NCBI RefSeq assembly: GCF_001662875.1
Contig: NZ_JPVZ01000001.1
Coordinates: 496,001-560,000 of the forward strand
Direction: 5' to 3'
Source: Thalassospira tepidiphila MCCC 1A03514
GTDB lineage: Bacteria; Pseudomonadota; Alphaproteobacteria; Rhodospirillales; Thalassospiraceae
DNA length: 64,000 nucleotides
The position numbers and the translations under genes are program-made. Position 1 is the first letter of the stretch. Every line of letters starts with the position of its first letter. Below the pieces are notes generated by a model, which saw only the letters and a list, made by a program, of their open reading frames with translations, was not told where the DNA came from and ran no database searches. This document shows, piece by piece, positions 16,952 to 27,549 of this stretch.

Positions 16952-17569
16952 ATGACCAACAAGAAATCAGATGATCAGGACCGCATTGTTATCAAGAAAT
17001 ATGCGAACCGCCGCCTCTATAACACGGCGACCAGTTCCTATGTGACGCTTGATCACCTTTCGCAGATGGTCAAAGACAATACCGACTTTGTTGTCTATGA
17101 CGCGAAATCGGGTGAAGACATCACCCGTCCGGTCCTTACCCAGATTATTGTCGAGGAAGAAAACAAGGGGCAGAACCTTCTGCCGATCAGCTTCCTGCGC
17201 CAATTGATCGGTTTTTATGGCGACAGCCTTCAGGGGCTGGTGCCGAGCTACCTTGAACAGGCAATGCGCGCCTTTGGCCATAATCAGGAACAGATGCGCG
17301 AATATATGCAGGGCACCATGCAGGGCATGTTCCCGTTTGGCCAGTTCGAGGAAATGAACAAACAGAACATCGCGCTGTTTGAACAGACAATGAAGATGTT
17401 CTCGCCCTTTATGCAGGATGAAAACGGTGAGCCGACCGGCGAAGGCCCGAAAAAGCCAACAGCACCCGGTGCTGCGAAATCCGATGCTTCGCTTGATGAG
17501 CTGAAAAGCCAGCTTGAAGCCATGCAGGCGCAGCTTAACAATCTTGCCGGTGGCAAATCCGGCAAATAA
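16952..17569 (+). CDS. phaR: Polyhydroxyalkanoate synthesis regulator PhaR
   Basis: A 205-residue protein whose first 60 residues (IVIKKYANRRLYNTATSSYV, then a VVYDAKSGEDITRPVL segment) are the conserved PhaR DNA-binding domain. A second PHB-accumulation regulatory block (LPISFLRQLIGFYGDSLQ) follows, then a heptad C-terminal helix. PhaR represses phasin and PHA genes and leaves DNA when it binds growing PHA granules. It is divergent from phaEC, which fits autoregulation from the shared gap. Start ATG 16952 has an AGGAAAG box. Confidence 0.95.
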   Translation: MTNKKSDDQDRIVIKKYANRRLYNTATSSYVTLDHLSQMVKDNTDFVVYDAKSGEDITRPVLTQIIVEEENKGQNLLPISFLRQLIGFYGDSLQGLVPSYLEQAMRAFGHNQEQMREYMQGTMQGMFPFGQFEEMNKQNIALFEQTMKMFSPFMQDENGEPTGEGPKKPTAPGAAKSDASLDELKSQLEAMQAQLNNLAGGKSGK

Positions 17570-17601
17570 GGCCCCCGGCCCGCATCCCGGGCACTGAGAT
17601 C

Positions 17602-17639
17602 AAAAAGGCGAAGCTGCCATAGTGCACTTCGCCTTTTTT
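17602..17639 (+). terminator. Intrinsic terminator after phaR
   Basis: A 10-base GC-rich core stem (AAAGGCGAAG with CTTCGCCTTT) is flanked by A and T runs, so it can act on both strands. It begins 33 bases after the phaR stop. Confidence 0.85.
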
Positions 17640-17851
17640 CATGCCCGCATGAGATCGGGCAGCAAACAATGCCCGTCGAACGCCCAAGCCGTCCGGCACC
17701 AATCCTGCATAAATTTTTCGTTAACACTTTCAGAACGCCCGGCACCGCCGAAAGGCGGCAATTTTTGCCGGGTGAATGCCATGACCACGCACCAAAACCC
17801 ACGGAGTCCCGAAATACACAGGCAACAATGACCCAATAAACCGAAAAACAC

Positions 17852-18208
17852 ATGACCGCGATCACACCGATTTCCATGCTCCCGGCCCGCAGGACCGAAA
17901 CTGCGAGCAGTGGAACCGATGGTCCTGCCGGGATCGGGATCGAGCAACTGACGCAATTTTCACCTGTTGAAAAAATTGCGCAGGGTGGTGGCGCGTGGCT
18001 GCAACCCCATGATCTTGTGGGCAGTGCAGCATTCTGGACCCAGCTTCTGGGTCAGATCCTGCCTCAGGAAAACCTTTTGCAACCGCCGGTCATTCAGTCT
18101 GCGCATGCCAGCTATGCGCTTCATCACAAACCAGACAGCGTAGAAACGAACGTCTTTTTTTCGCCTTCTGCACTAGACAAAGACAGCTCGATTGACCTAT
18201 ATAGCTAG
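17852..18208 (+). CDS. Hypothetical protein, 118 residues
   Basis: A frame with ATG 17852 and stop 18208. The product is rich in Gly, Ser, Pro and Gln, has no membrane segment and no motif I recognise. One mildly hydrophobic stretch (LVGSAAFWTQLLGQILP) may form a helix. There is no strong ribosome site (AAACAC before the ATG), but codon use resembles its neighbours and no better frame covers the stretch. It lies between the phaR terminator and an XRE regulator on the same strand. Function unknown. Confidence 0.5.
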   Translation: MTAITPISMLPARRTETASSGTDGPAGIGIEQLTQFSPVEKIAQGGGAWLQPHDLVGSAAFWTQLLGQILPQENLLQPPVIQSAHASYALHHKPDSVETNVFFSPSALDKDSSIDLYS

Positions 18209-18376
18209 CTTCTGGCGGAAAGCTGTAATGATTATCTGACCAATGTTCAGGTACAGGTCATCAAAATCGCAGTGCCTGAAAGGTGCCGCGATGGGTGTGA
18301 CATATCGGGAAAAACAACGAACCCGACAGCATCCGAAGTGGGGAATAATAACTGGCGGTTGATAACGGATTATAAA

Positions 18377-18772
18377 ATGACTGAGAATGCTCAAAACGAA
18401 GAACCGAAACGCGCAAACCGCGCCACAGACACTGACCGTTATGTTGGTCAGCGCATCCGCGAACGTCGCATCATGCTGGGTCTTTCCCAGCAGCAAATGG
18501 CGGATCTGATTGGCGTTACCTATCAGCAGGCTCACAAATACGAGCGCGGCATTAACCGCATCTCTGCTGGTCGCCTTTATGAGATCTCCCAGGTCCTGGG
18601 CGTTCCGGTAAGCTATTTCTATGAAGGCCTGGAAGGCAATCAGGAAACCGAGCTCAATGCGCGTCAGCGTATGTGCCTGGAACTTGCGCGTAACTTCGCA
18701 AGCATCAAGCACGAGAAGCATCAGGAAGCACTGAGCCAGATGGCTCGCGCTCTTGCCGATCAGGCTGCTTAA
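18377..18772 (+). CDS. XRE-family transcriptional regulator
   Basis: A 131-residue Cro/C1-type regulator. Residues 18-75 are a helix-turn-helix domain (VGQRIRERRIMLGLSQQQMA, recognition helix VTYQQAHKYERGINRI, then LYEISQVLGVPVSYFYEG). This arrangement is widespread in alphaproteobacteria and resembles PraR/SinR-like regulators of biofilm and surface traits in rhizobia. I chose ATG 18377 because the HTH follows at normal distance; a longer frame to 18272 adds a tail without family similarity. Target genes are unknown. Confidence 0.88.
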   Translation: MTENAQNEEPKRANRATDTDRYVGQRIRERRIMLGLSQQQMADLIGVTYQQAHKYERGINRISAGRLYEISQVLGVPVSYFYEGLEGNQETELNARQRMCLELARNFASIKHEKHQEALSQMARALADQAA

Positions 18773-18802
18773 GTCCACATATCCGGACCATAGTGCCACC
18801 GC

Positions 18803-18843
18803 AAAAAAGGCTGTCCTCTGTATTCCGGAGGCCAGCCTTTTTT
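18803..18843 (+). terminator. Intrinsic terminator after the XRE gene
   Basis: AAAAAAGGCTG pairs with the CAGCCTTTTTT arm, the stem continuing into a TCCTC/GAGG portion, followed by a T-run on the plus strand. Confidence 0.85.
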
Positions 18844-18862
18844 ATGACCGGTTCGCAGATGC

Positions 18863-18890
18863 AAAAAAAAGGGACACGAACGTCCCCTTT
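18863..18890 (-). terminator. Intrinsic terminator for obgE-proB
   Basis: On the minus strand, GGGGACG and TGTCCC form a short stem with a TTCG-type loop, followed by eight T. It lies about 30 bases after the proB stop and faces the XRE terminator. Confidence 0.85.
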
Positions 18891-18920
18891 CGGTCTGCTG
18901 GAATTGTGCAGGGTTTGCGC

Positions 18921-21103
<2,183 letters not shown>

Positions 21104-21174
21104 TTATCACTTTATATTGGCTCCCCGGTGCGCGAGGGACGCGCAGCGACGGGGTCCGAAATTCTATATCACAT

Positions 21175-21207
21175 AAAACAAGGGAGGAATGATTGCTCAT
21201 TCCTCCC
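21175..21207 (-). terminator. Intrinsic terminator after rplU-rpmA
   Basis: A perfect 11-base stem (GGGAGGAATGA with TCATTCCTCCC, loop GCAA on the minus strand) followed by TTGTTTT on that strand, about 40 bases after the rpmA stop. It should limit ribosomal-protein transcription into obgE. Confidence 0.85.
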
Positions 21208-21246
21208 TCGAAAATCTTGCTACGTATCGCGCAGCCGACGGGAGGC

Positions 21247-21507
21247 TTACGCCTCGGCCGGAACGACGGTTACGTAGGTACGACCCTTGAAGCCCGACTT
21301 GAACTGGACAGAACCGTTCACAGTCGCAAACAGGGTGTGGTCTTTGGCGAGGCCAACATTGTCACCGGCATGGAACTTGGTGCCACGCTGACGAACGAGA
21401 ATGTTGCCTGCAACAACTGCCTGACCACCGAATTTTTTAACGCCGAGACGGCGACCTTCGGAGTCACGACCGTTGCGCGAACTACCACCAGCTTTCTTAT
21501 GAGCCAT
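21247..21507 (-). CDS. rpmA: 50S ribosomal protein L27
   Basis: An 86-residue protein starting [16 protein letters not shown] and continuing GVKKFGGQ and [15 protein letters not shown], the conserved L27 blocks. The N-terminal tail reaches the peptidyl transferase centre. There is no cleavable extension as in Firmicutes. It follows rplU by 35 bases in the usual rplU-rpmA operon. Confidence 0.97.
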   Translation of the reverse strand: MAHKKAGGSSRNGRDSEGRRLGVKKFGGQAVVAGNILVRQRGTKFHAGDNVGLAKDHTLFATVNGSVQFKSGFKGRTYVTVVPAEA

Positions 21508-21542
21508 GAAACTCTCCTAAAACTGCATCTCAACCTGATAAA

Positions 21543-21854
21543 TCAGGCTTTGATGTCCTTGATGCGCAGAACAGTCAGGTTCTGGCGATGACCATTTTTA
21601 CGACGGTAGTTATGCCGACGCTTTTTCTTGAAAACGATCACCTTGTCGCCCTTGGCCTGCTCGAGAACTTCTGCGGTAACAGAAGCACCTTTGACCAACG
21701 GAGCACCAACCTTCGGCGCACCGTCGCCAGCAACCATGAGAACTTCTTCAAGTTTCACGGTGTCACCGGCCTGGGCAGCGATCTTTTCGACTTTGATAAC
21801 GTCGTTGGCAGCAACTTTATACTGTTTGCCGCCAGTTTTGATGATTGCGTACAT
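21543..21854 (-). CDS. rplU: 50S ribosomal protein L21
   Basis: A 103-residue protein starting [14 protein letters not shown] and ending with the [16 protein letters not shown] basic block, both diagnostic of L21, which binds 23S rRNA. An AGGAAC box precedes ATG 21854. First gene of the rplU-rpmA unit. Confidence 0.97.
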   Translation of the reverse strand: MYAIIKTGGKQYKVAANDVIKVEKIAAQAGDTVKLEEVLMVAGDGAPKVGAPLVKGASVTAEVLEQAKGDKVIVFKKKRRHNYRRKNGHRQNLTVLRIKDIKA

Positions 21855-21942
21855 CTAAAAGTTCCTGAAAAACATTCTGGAAACACAAACGCGCAGCTCG
21901 GTGCCGCTGCTAACAGATACCGAACCGCTGCGAAGAACGGGT

Positions 21943-21971
21943 GAATTACCGCTTTTGCCCCAAAGAGTCAA
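21943..21971 (-). promoter_or_regulatory. Candidate promoter of rplU-rpmA
   Basis: On the minus strand a TTGACT -35 element (21971-21966) is followed after 17 bases by TAATTC. The -35 is strong and the -10 poor. It would give a leader of roughly 80-90 bases before rplU, enough for autogenous control. The rest of the 316-base gap up to the tRNA holds nothing else I recognise. Confidence 0.4.
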
Positions 21972-22170
21972 CCACAGAGTGACCTTTTACGCCGCCCGGG
22001 ATCGCATGCCAAAGCCGCAGATTTGAGCGAGCTTGCCAGACTTGCAAACCGGTTCAAACATCGCGCCCCAAAAGCCCAGGCAAAAGAGTTCGGTGAAATT
22101 TGAGATTTCCCTCTTGCAATCTGGCGCTCATCCCGGTAAACACCGCCTCGAACGCCAAGACCACACATGC

Positions 22171-22260
<90 letters not shown>

Positions 22261-22272
22261 AACTCTGCATTT

Positions 22273-23013
22273 CTATTTCTCCAAGCTTAGATACCTCGGT
22301 TGTCGCACGCGCTGAAATCGCTTGCGCATTGATTTACCGATACGCGTCCAAAATGATCGGTGGTGCGACCGGGTGCGAAAGTACTGTCGCTTCATACTTT
22401 GTGGAAACGCAGAGGGAGAAAACCCTTTGCACCAGCAAACATACGGCAGTGAGAGCTGATCACGTTTGCTTTCCTTTCCAAGCTCATCGAACCAAAGATC
22501 ACCTAGCTCCATGACCTTAGCCTCATTGTGCCGACGTAATATCAGGTTGTTTTCGTAGAGTGGCGCAGGATCAGAGAGCCCCTCAGCACGGTACTTTTCC
22601 TCCTGCCTTTCGAAAACATCTGGTGCATCATATCCCATACGAGAACATTCGCTGAATTCGTCATAGAGATTACTTCGGAAAGGATGCTCGGAAACGGCAA
22701 AGCTCGGCCACCCCAAAGCTTCAAGAAGTTCACTCGGGTCTCGTTCAAATCTTGCATTTCCATCTATATAAACCGAATAGTCATAGTCTGGAAAAAAGAG
22801 GTGTGGCTTTAGCTTTGGCAAACGGGAGTACCGCGTCAGGTCAAGGCCTGGATTATCGAAGAGACGAACTTGCCACCGAGAGCGACGCAGGAGCCGTTTC
22901 CAGAGAGATGGCTTCTTGTCAGTCAGCAGCACAAAGTCCCAGCCAGGGAAGGGTGGCAAGGAACGAACGTCGTCATAACCACCGACAATCACGGTGTAAA
23001 TCACCTTGCGCAT
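22273..23013 (-). CDS. DUF616-type glycosyltransferase-like protein
   Basis: A 246-residue protein beginning MRKVIYTVIVGGYDDV. It carries DFVLLTDKK, a YDYSVYIDGNARF segment (a DxD-like position) and SEHPFRSNLYDE, the pattern of DUF616 proteins, a glycosyltransferase-like group found in polysaccharide loci. I chose ATG 23013 over an upstream frame start at 23106 because AAAGG precedes it and the family starts here. The gene converges on tRNA-Ser with 12 bases between and is divergent from asnB. Donor and acceptor are unknown. Confidence 0.75.
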   Translation of the reverse strand: MRKVIYTVIVGGYDDVRSLPPFPGWDFVLLTDKKPSLWKRLLRRSRWQVRLFDNPGLDLTRYSRLPKLKPHLFFPDYDYSVYIDGNARFERDPSELLEALGWPSFAVSEHPFRSNLYDEFSECSRMGYDAPDVFERQEEKYRAEGLSDPAPLYENNLILRRHNEAKVMELGDLWFDELGKESKRDQLSLPYVCWCKGFSPSAFPQSMKRQYFRTRSHHRSFWTRIGKSMRKRFQRVRQPRYLSLEK

Positions 23014-23159
23014 GGATACCTTTCTGACTATTAGCCAAGGGTAGAGCCCGCCATCTGGCCGGGCACACGAACGGCAAGTGTTATAGCCCGCCGAATTCGG
23101 CGGCACAAGCGGGCCGAACCAACAAAAACCTGACCGAAGGCTTGGGATAGCGGGAAACT

Positions 23160-25112
23160 ATGTGTGGTTTTGCAGGCCTATATAAGGCCAACACAGCGAT
23201 GGATCAGAGCCAGCTTGTAGGGCAGTTGCAAGCTGCCGGACAGACGATCATACATCGCGGACCAGACGACAAAGGTTTCTGGACTGATGCTGATGGTCAT
23301 ATCGGATTGGCTTTTCGACGACTTGCCATTCAGGATCTTAGCGAAGCTGGGCGCCAACCAATGCAGTCCGGTTGCGGGCGTTATGTAATCGCCTTCAATG
23401 GTGAAATCTACAACCATATGGACCTGAGGCGCATCCTCGAAACTGAAAACCCAGCACATCATGATTGGCGCGGGCACTCTGACACCGAAACGCTTGTCGC
23501 AGCTATTGCTCATTGGGGATTAGACAAAACACTATCAATACTTGATGGCATGTTCGCATTTGCCCTTTGGGACAAAAAGCAGAAGTCACTCACGCTTGCG
23601 CGCGATCCTTTTGGCGAGAAGCCGTTATATTACGCTGCGTTTGATGGTGCGGTCGCGTTCGCGTCGGAAATCAAGGCACTGCCATCACTCGGTGTACCGA
23701 ATGGGGAGATCGATGACGGCGCGCTCGCAAGCTTCCTGCGTCACCGATATATCCCCGCGCCAAGGACAATCTGGAAGCACGTCCGCAAACTCCGGGCTGG
23801 AGAATTTGTTCGCTGGTCAGTTGAAACCGGAAATGAACCCGTTCACCACCAGTACTGGGATGGTGAACACGAAGCTCTTACTGCTTACGAAAACCCTTTC
23901 CAAGGCTCACGAGCAGACGCCAAAGCTCAATTATCCGAGATGCTCGGAACACTCACCAAAAGGCGTTTGATTGCTGATACACCGCTTGGATGCTTTCTTT
24001 CGGGCGGGATCGATTCATCCCTGATAACCGCATTGGCTTCGAAGGCTTCACAAGGCCGAGTGGGAAGCTACACAATACGATTTGATGATCCGCGCTACAA
24101 TGAAGCAGATCATGCCCGAAAGGTTGCTGATCATCTGGGAACCGACCATCACGAGGTTCGTGGATCTGCGGAGGAAGCGGCAAAAATGGTTCCACAACTT
24201 GCACAGGTCTGGGACGAACCATTCGCTGATCCATCACAAATTCCGACCCTGCTACTTTGCCGAAAGACACGAGAGCATGTGACAGTCGCCCTGTCCGGCG
24301 ACGGTGGCGATGAATTTTCCTTTGGCTATGGCCGTTACGCGATTGTTAAGTCAGGCTGGGACACCCGAAAGGGTTCCAGGCGAGGTTCACGGAAGAGCTT
24401 CTTCCCTTGGAGGCAGATAGACAACGCATTGGGTCTGCTGCGCGGCAAACCAAGCGTCAAAGCCCGGCGAAGCTACACAAAAATGCTACGCGACAGCGCA
24501 GAAACACTGTCGGTCTATAATCATCATCACAGCAGTTTCTGGCGCCATGGAGTTCCGATCAACCCTGCGTATCTTAATGACACTATGGTGATTGACGACA
24601 TCTGGCCGCTATCGCCAGAAGCAGTTTTGACTTTGCCCATTGCTAACAGCCTTATGGTCGCCGATAGCCTTTGCTACCTGCCCGAAGACCTGATGGTAAA
24701 GGTCGATCGTGCATCAATGAGCACCTCGCTTGAGACACGCACCCCGTTCCTAAACCGTGATCTTGCGAAACTCTGCTGGTCATTACCGCAATCGTGGAAC
24801 GAAGGCCAAGATGGTCGATTGAAGGCTCTGCTGCGCGACATCCTTTATGACCATGTACCCGCCGAACTAGTTGATCGCCCGAAACAAGGTTTTGATCCAC
24901 CAATTAGAGATTGGTTGCGTGACAACTTGAGGTCTTGGGCCACAGAGCAGATTGAAGAGATGCCTGAAGCACTTCAAAGTCGGCTCAACATGCCTGAAAT
25001 CGAGAAATGCTTCGAAGACCATCAGCGAGGCGCAAACCTTGAAGGCGAGCTTTGGCCAATCCTGATGTTATCAGCTTGGGGACAAAAAAACCTAACCATG
25101 TTTGAGGCTTAA
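23160..25112 (+). CDS. asnB: Asparagine synthetase, glutamine-hydrolysing
   Basis: A 650-residue class II amidotransferase. Cys2 (MCGFAG) is the glutaminase nucleophile, with RLAIQDLSEAGRQPM and FNGEIYNH in the N-terminal domain. The synthetase domain carries the PP-loop LSGGIDSSL and SGDGGDEFSFGYGRY. It makes asparagine, or in polysaccharide clusters a homologue can amidate uronic acids. Its divergent pairing with a glycosyltransferase-like gene beside a tRNA makes the second reading possible. Codon use is a little AT-richer than the surrounding core genes. Confidence 0.88.
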   Translation: MCGFAGLYKANTAMDQSQLVGQLQAAGQTIIHRGPDDKGFWTDADGHIGLAFRRLAIQDLSEAGRQPMQSGCGRYVIAFNGEIYNHMDLRRILETENPAHHDWRGHSDTETLVAAIAHWGLDKTLSILDGMFAFALWDKKQKSLTLARDPFGEKPLYYAAFDGAVAFASEIKALPSLGVPNGEIDDGALASFLRHRYIPAPRTIWKHVRKLRAGEFVRWSVETGNEPVHHQYWDGEHEALTAYENPFQGSRADAKAQLSEMLGTLTKRRLIADTPLGCFLSGGIDSSLITALASKASQGRVGSYTIRFDDPRYNEADHARKVADHLGTDHHEVRGSAEEAAKMVPQLAQVWDEPFADPSQIPTLLLCRKTREHVTVALSGDGGDEFSFGYGRYAIVKSGWDTRKGSRRGSRKSFFPWRQIDNALGLLRGKPSVKARRSYTKMLRDSAETLSVYNHHHSSFWRHGVPINPAYLNDTMVIDDIWPLSPEAVLTLPIANSLMVADSLCYLPEDLMVKVDRASMSTSLETRTPFLNRDLAKLCWSLPQSWNEGQDGRLKALLRDILYDHVPAELVDRPKQGFDPPIRDWLRDNLRSWATEQIEEMPEALQSRLNMPEIEKCFEDHQRGANLEGELWPILMLSAWGQKNLTMFEA

Positions 25113-25146
25113 CTGGAGGAGCAACAAAAATTCACGATTAGCTTAT

Positions 25147-25572
25147 TTACTTCAATCGAGAGTCAAACACCCGCAAAGTCTCCTCACTCACATGATGTTC
25201 AATGCCCTCGGCATCGAACTCAGCGACCGCGGGATCGACACCAATGGACACGAGGAAGTTATAGACGATCCGGTGGCGTTCGCGACATTTTTTGGCGAGG
25301 GTTTCGCCTTTTTCTGTCAGGAAGATCGAGCGGTAGGGGCGTGAGGTGACGTAGCCGTCGCGTTCCAGGCGCTTGATGGTGTTATTAACTGTTGCCGCCG
25401 TGACGCCAAAGCGCTCGGCCAGGGCGACTGAGCGTGCCTCGCCTTCTTCGGCGATCAGGTCACCGATCATTTCCACGTAATCTTCGGTCACTTCGCGGGC
25501 GTGTGCGTCGCGGAGGCGCGCAAAAACTTCGGCCTTGTTGTGACGCGGGTTAAGGCTTGTGTCGTCGCCCAT
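25147..25572 (-). CDS. mntR: Manganese-responsive regulator MntR (DtxR family)
   Basis: A 141-residue regulator. A winged-helix domain (ALAERFGVTAATVNNTIKRL) is followed by the DtxR/MntR dimer domain with KKCRERHRIVYNFL and GIEHHVSEETL, which places the His and Glu metal ligands of MntR. There is no C-terminal SH3 domain, so it is MntR-like rather than DtxR-like. ATG 25572 has a GGAGAG box six bases upstream; an in-frame TTG is at 25584. It is divergent from the mntABCD genes and should repress them when manganese is plentiful. Confidence 0.93.
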   Translation of the reverse strand: MGDDTSLNPRHNKAEVFARLRDAHAREVTEDYVEMIGDLIAEEGEARSVALAERFGVTAATVNNTIKRLERDGYVTSRPYRSIFLTEKGETLAKKCRERHRIVYNFLVSIGVDPAVAEFDAEGIEHHVSEETLRVFDSRLK

Positions 25573-25628
25573 CGATCTCTCCAATCCAGACTCCTGAAAC
25601 CTTCATAACAAGTAAGTTGGCAAATAGC

Positions 25629-25666
25629 AATTTAGCCTTGACTAACTTTAAAAGTCCGCACATAAA
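25629..25666 (+). promoter_or_regulatory. mntABCD promoter with overlapping MntR-like operator
   Basis: TTGACT (25638-25643) and CATAAA (25661-25666) are 17 bases apart. The -35 is covered by an imperfect palindrome (AATTTAGCCT facing TGACTAACTT, 25629-25648, seven of ten positions complementary). This fits repression of mntA by MntR, whose gene is divergent. Confidence 0.5.
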
Positions 25667-25713
25667 TAGGGGACATTTACCAGAGTAATTCCAATTAGCT
25701 TTCGGATGCCCTG

Positions 25714-26688
25714 ATGCCACTTTTCCCCACCGCCCGACCCGTCGCTCGTTATCTTGTTGCACTTGCCTTTGCGCTGTTTGTTGGCGCGGGCGTTGCCCAT
25801 GCGAAGCCGCTGAATGTGGTTGCGACCACGTCGATGATTGCCGATGCCGCACGTCAGGTCGCTGGTGATCGGGCCGAGGTCACAGCACTCATGGGGCCGG
25901 GTGTGGATCCGCATTCCTATCGCCAGACGCGAAGCGATATCGCCGCCCTGGCGCGTGCCGATCTGGTTTTATGGCACGGCCTTTATCTTGAGGCGCAGCT
26001 TGAAGAGTTCTTCCTTGATCTTGGCAAGCGGCGCAACGTGGTTGCTGTCGGCGAAGCCGTGGCGCGCGATAAACTTCTGAGCCATGCCGACTATGAAGGC
26101 CGGTTTGATCCGCATGTCTGGATGGATCCGAAACTTTGGGAAACCGTGGTTTATGCCGTGCGCGATGCCCTGATCAAAGCCGATCCTGATGGCGAGGCGA
26201 CCTATAGCGCCAATGCCGATGCACACGTGGCCGAGATCGAAAAACTGGTCGACTACATGACATCTGTCACCGCCACCGTGCCAAAGCAAAGCCGCGTGCT
26301 GTTGACCGCCCATGATGCGTTTAGCTATTTCGGGCGTGGCTATGATTTCGATGTGCTGGGCATTCAGGGCATTTCAACAGAGTCTGAGGCGGGCCTGCGG
26401 CGAGTAGAGGAACTGGTCGACACCATTGTCGAACGCAAGATTTCGGCCGTCTTTGTCGAAAGCTCCGTCCCGGAACGCAATGTGCGTGCCCTGATCGAAG
26501 GGGCTTCTGCCCGTGGCCAGGATGTTACGATTGGTGGTACGCTTTATTCCGATGCGATGGGCGAACCCGGCACCTATGAAGGCACCTATATCGGCATGAT
26601 TGATCACAATGCGACATTGATCACCCGCGCCCTTGGCGGCGATGCCCCCGAAGGCGGTTTTCAGGGCAAGCTTGCGGCCGGATCATAA
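25714..26688 (+). CDS. mntA: Manganese/zinc ABC transporter solute-binding protein
   Basis: A 324-residue cluster-9 binding protein. Residues 1-30 are a signal peptide (VARYLVALAFALFVGAGVAHA). Metal ligands are visible as the His of DPHSY, the His of FDPHVWMDP, the Glu of FVESSVPE and the Asp of MIDHN. The His-rich loop of zinc-type ZnuA is absent, and mntR is adjacent, so manganese is the more likely cargo. First gene of a four-gene transporter operon. Confidence 0.92.
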   Translation: MPLFPTARPVARYLVALAFALFVGAGVAHAKPLNVVATTSMIADAARQVAGDRAEVTALMGPGVDPHSYRQTRSDIAALARADLVLWHGLYLEAQLEEFFLDLGKRRNVVAVGEAVARDKLLSHADYEGRFDPHVWMDPKLWETVVYAVRDALIKADPDGEATYSANADAHVAEIEKLVDYMTSVTATVPKQSRVLLTAHDAFSYFGRGYDFDVLGIQGISTESEAGLRRVEELVDTIVERKISAVFVESSVPERNVRALIEGASARGQDVTIGGTLYSDAMGEPGTYEGTYIGMIDHNATLITRALGGDAPEGGFQGKLAAGS

Positions 26689-26743
26689 CCGCTTCACATA
26701 TTAATCCAGATGGCATGAAGCAAAACGAAGCAGGATACACACC

Positions 26744-27544
26744 ATGAGCAGCGCCAAACTGGTTGCAGAATCAGGCAAGATACTGGACGTCGCGTCCAAG
26801 GATGCGCCGCTGACCGTGCGCGGGCTGACGGTATCTTATGGCAATAAGCCGGCTGTTTTTTCCGTTGATGCATCAATACCGGCGGGCTCCATGACAGCCA
26901 TCATCGGCCCGAATGGTGCCGGCAAGTCGACCTTCCTCAAAGGCGCGCTTGGTGTGGTGCCGAGCCTTTCCGGCGAAGTGCGCATTTTTGGCAAGCTGTT
27001 TGAAGATGCCCGTGACCGTGTGGCCTATGTGCCGCAACGCGCCAGTGTCGATTGGGACTTCCCGGCGCGTGTGATTGACGTTGTCCTGATGGGGCTTTAT
27101 GGATCGGTCGGGCTGTTTCGCCTGTGGCGCGCGCGCCATCGTGAACAGGCGATGGAGTGCCTGAAACGGGTTGGCATGGCCGATTTTGCAGATCGCCAGA
27201 TCGGCCAACTTTCCGGCGGGCAGCAGCAACGTGTTTTCCTGGCCCGTGCCCTAGCGCAGAATGCCGAGTTCTACTTGCTCGACGAGCCGTTTGCCGGCGT
27301 CGATGCCGCGACCGAACGCGCGATTGTTTCGGTGCTGAAGGAACTTAAATCCGAAGGCCGCACAGTGGTTTGCGTGCATCATGATCTTTCGACCGTGGCC
27401 GAGTATTTTGACCGGGTTCTTCTGATCAATGTCCGGCGCATTGCCGAAGGCCCGGTCGAGACGACATTCACCGCCGAGAACCTTCAGGAAACTTATGGTG
27501 GTCGGCTTGCCGCCACCCATATCGATGAATTGCATCTGGCGTAA
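26744..27544 (+). CDS. mntB: Manganese ABC transporter ATP-binding protein
   Basis: A 266-residue ATPase with Walker [10 protein letters not shown], signature LSGGQQQRV, Walker [11 protein letters not shown] and the H-loop His in [23 protein letters not shown] is the Q-loop segment typical of manganese/zinc transporters. It powers import through the two permeases that follow. It starts 55 bases after mntA and ends 5 bases before mntC. Confidence 0.94.
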   Translation: MSSAKLVAESGKILDVASKDAPLTVRGLTVSYGNKPAVFSVDASIPAGSMTAIIGPNGAGKSTFLKGALGVVPSLSGEVRIFGKLFEDARDRVAYVPQRASVDWDFPARVIDVVLMGLYGSVGLFRLWRARHREQAMECLKRVGMADFADRQIGQLSGGQQQRVFLARALAQNAEFYLLDEPFAGVDAATERAIVSVLKELKSEGRTVVCVHHDLSTVAEYFDRVLLINVRRIAEGPVETTFTAENLQETYGGRLAATHIDELHLA

Positions 27545-27549
27545 CGCAC

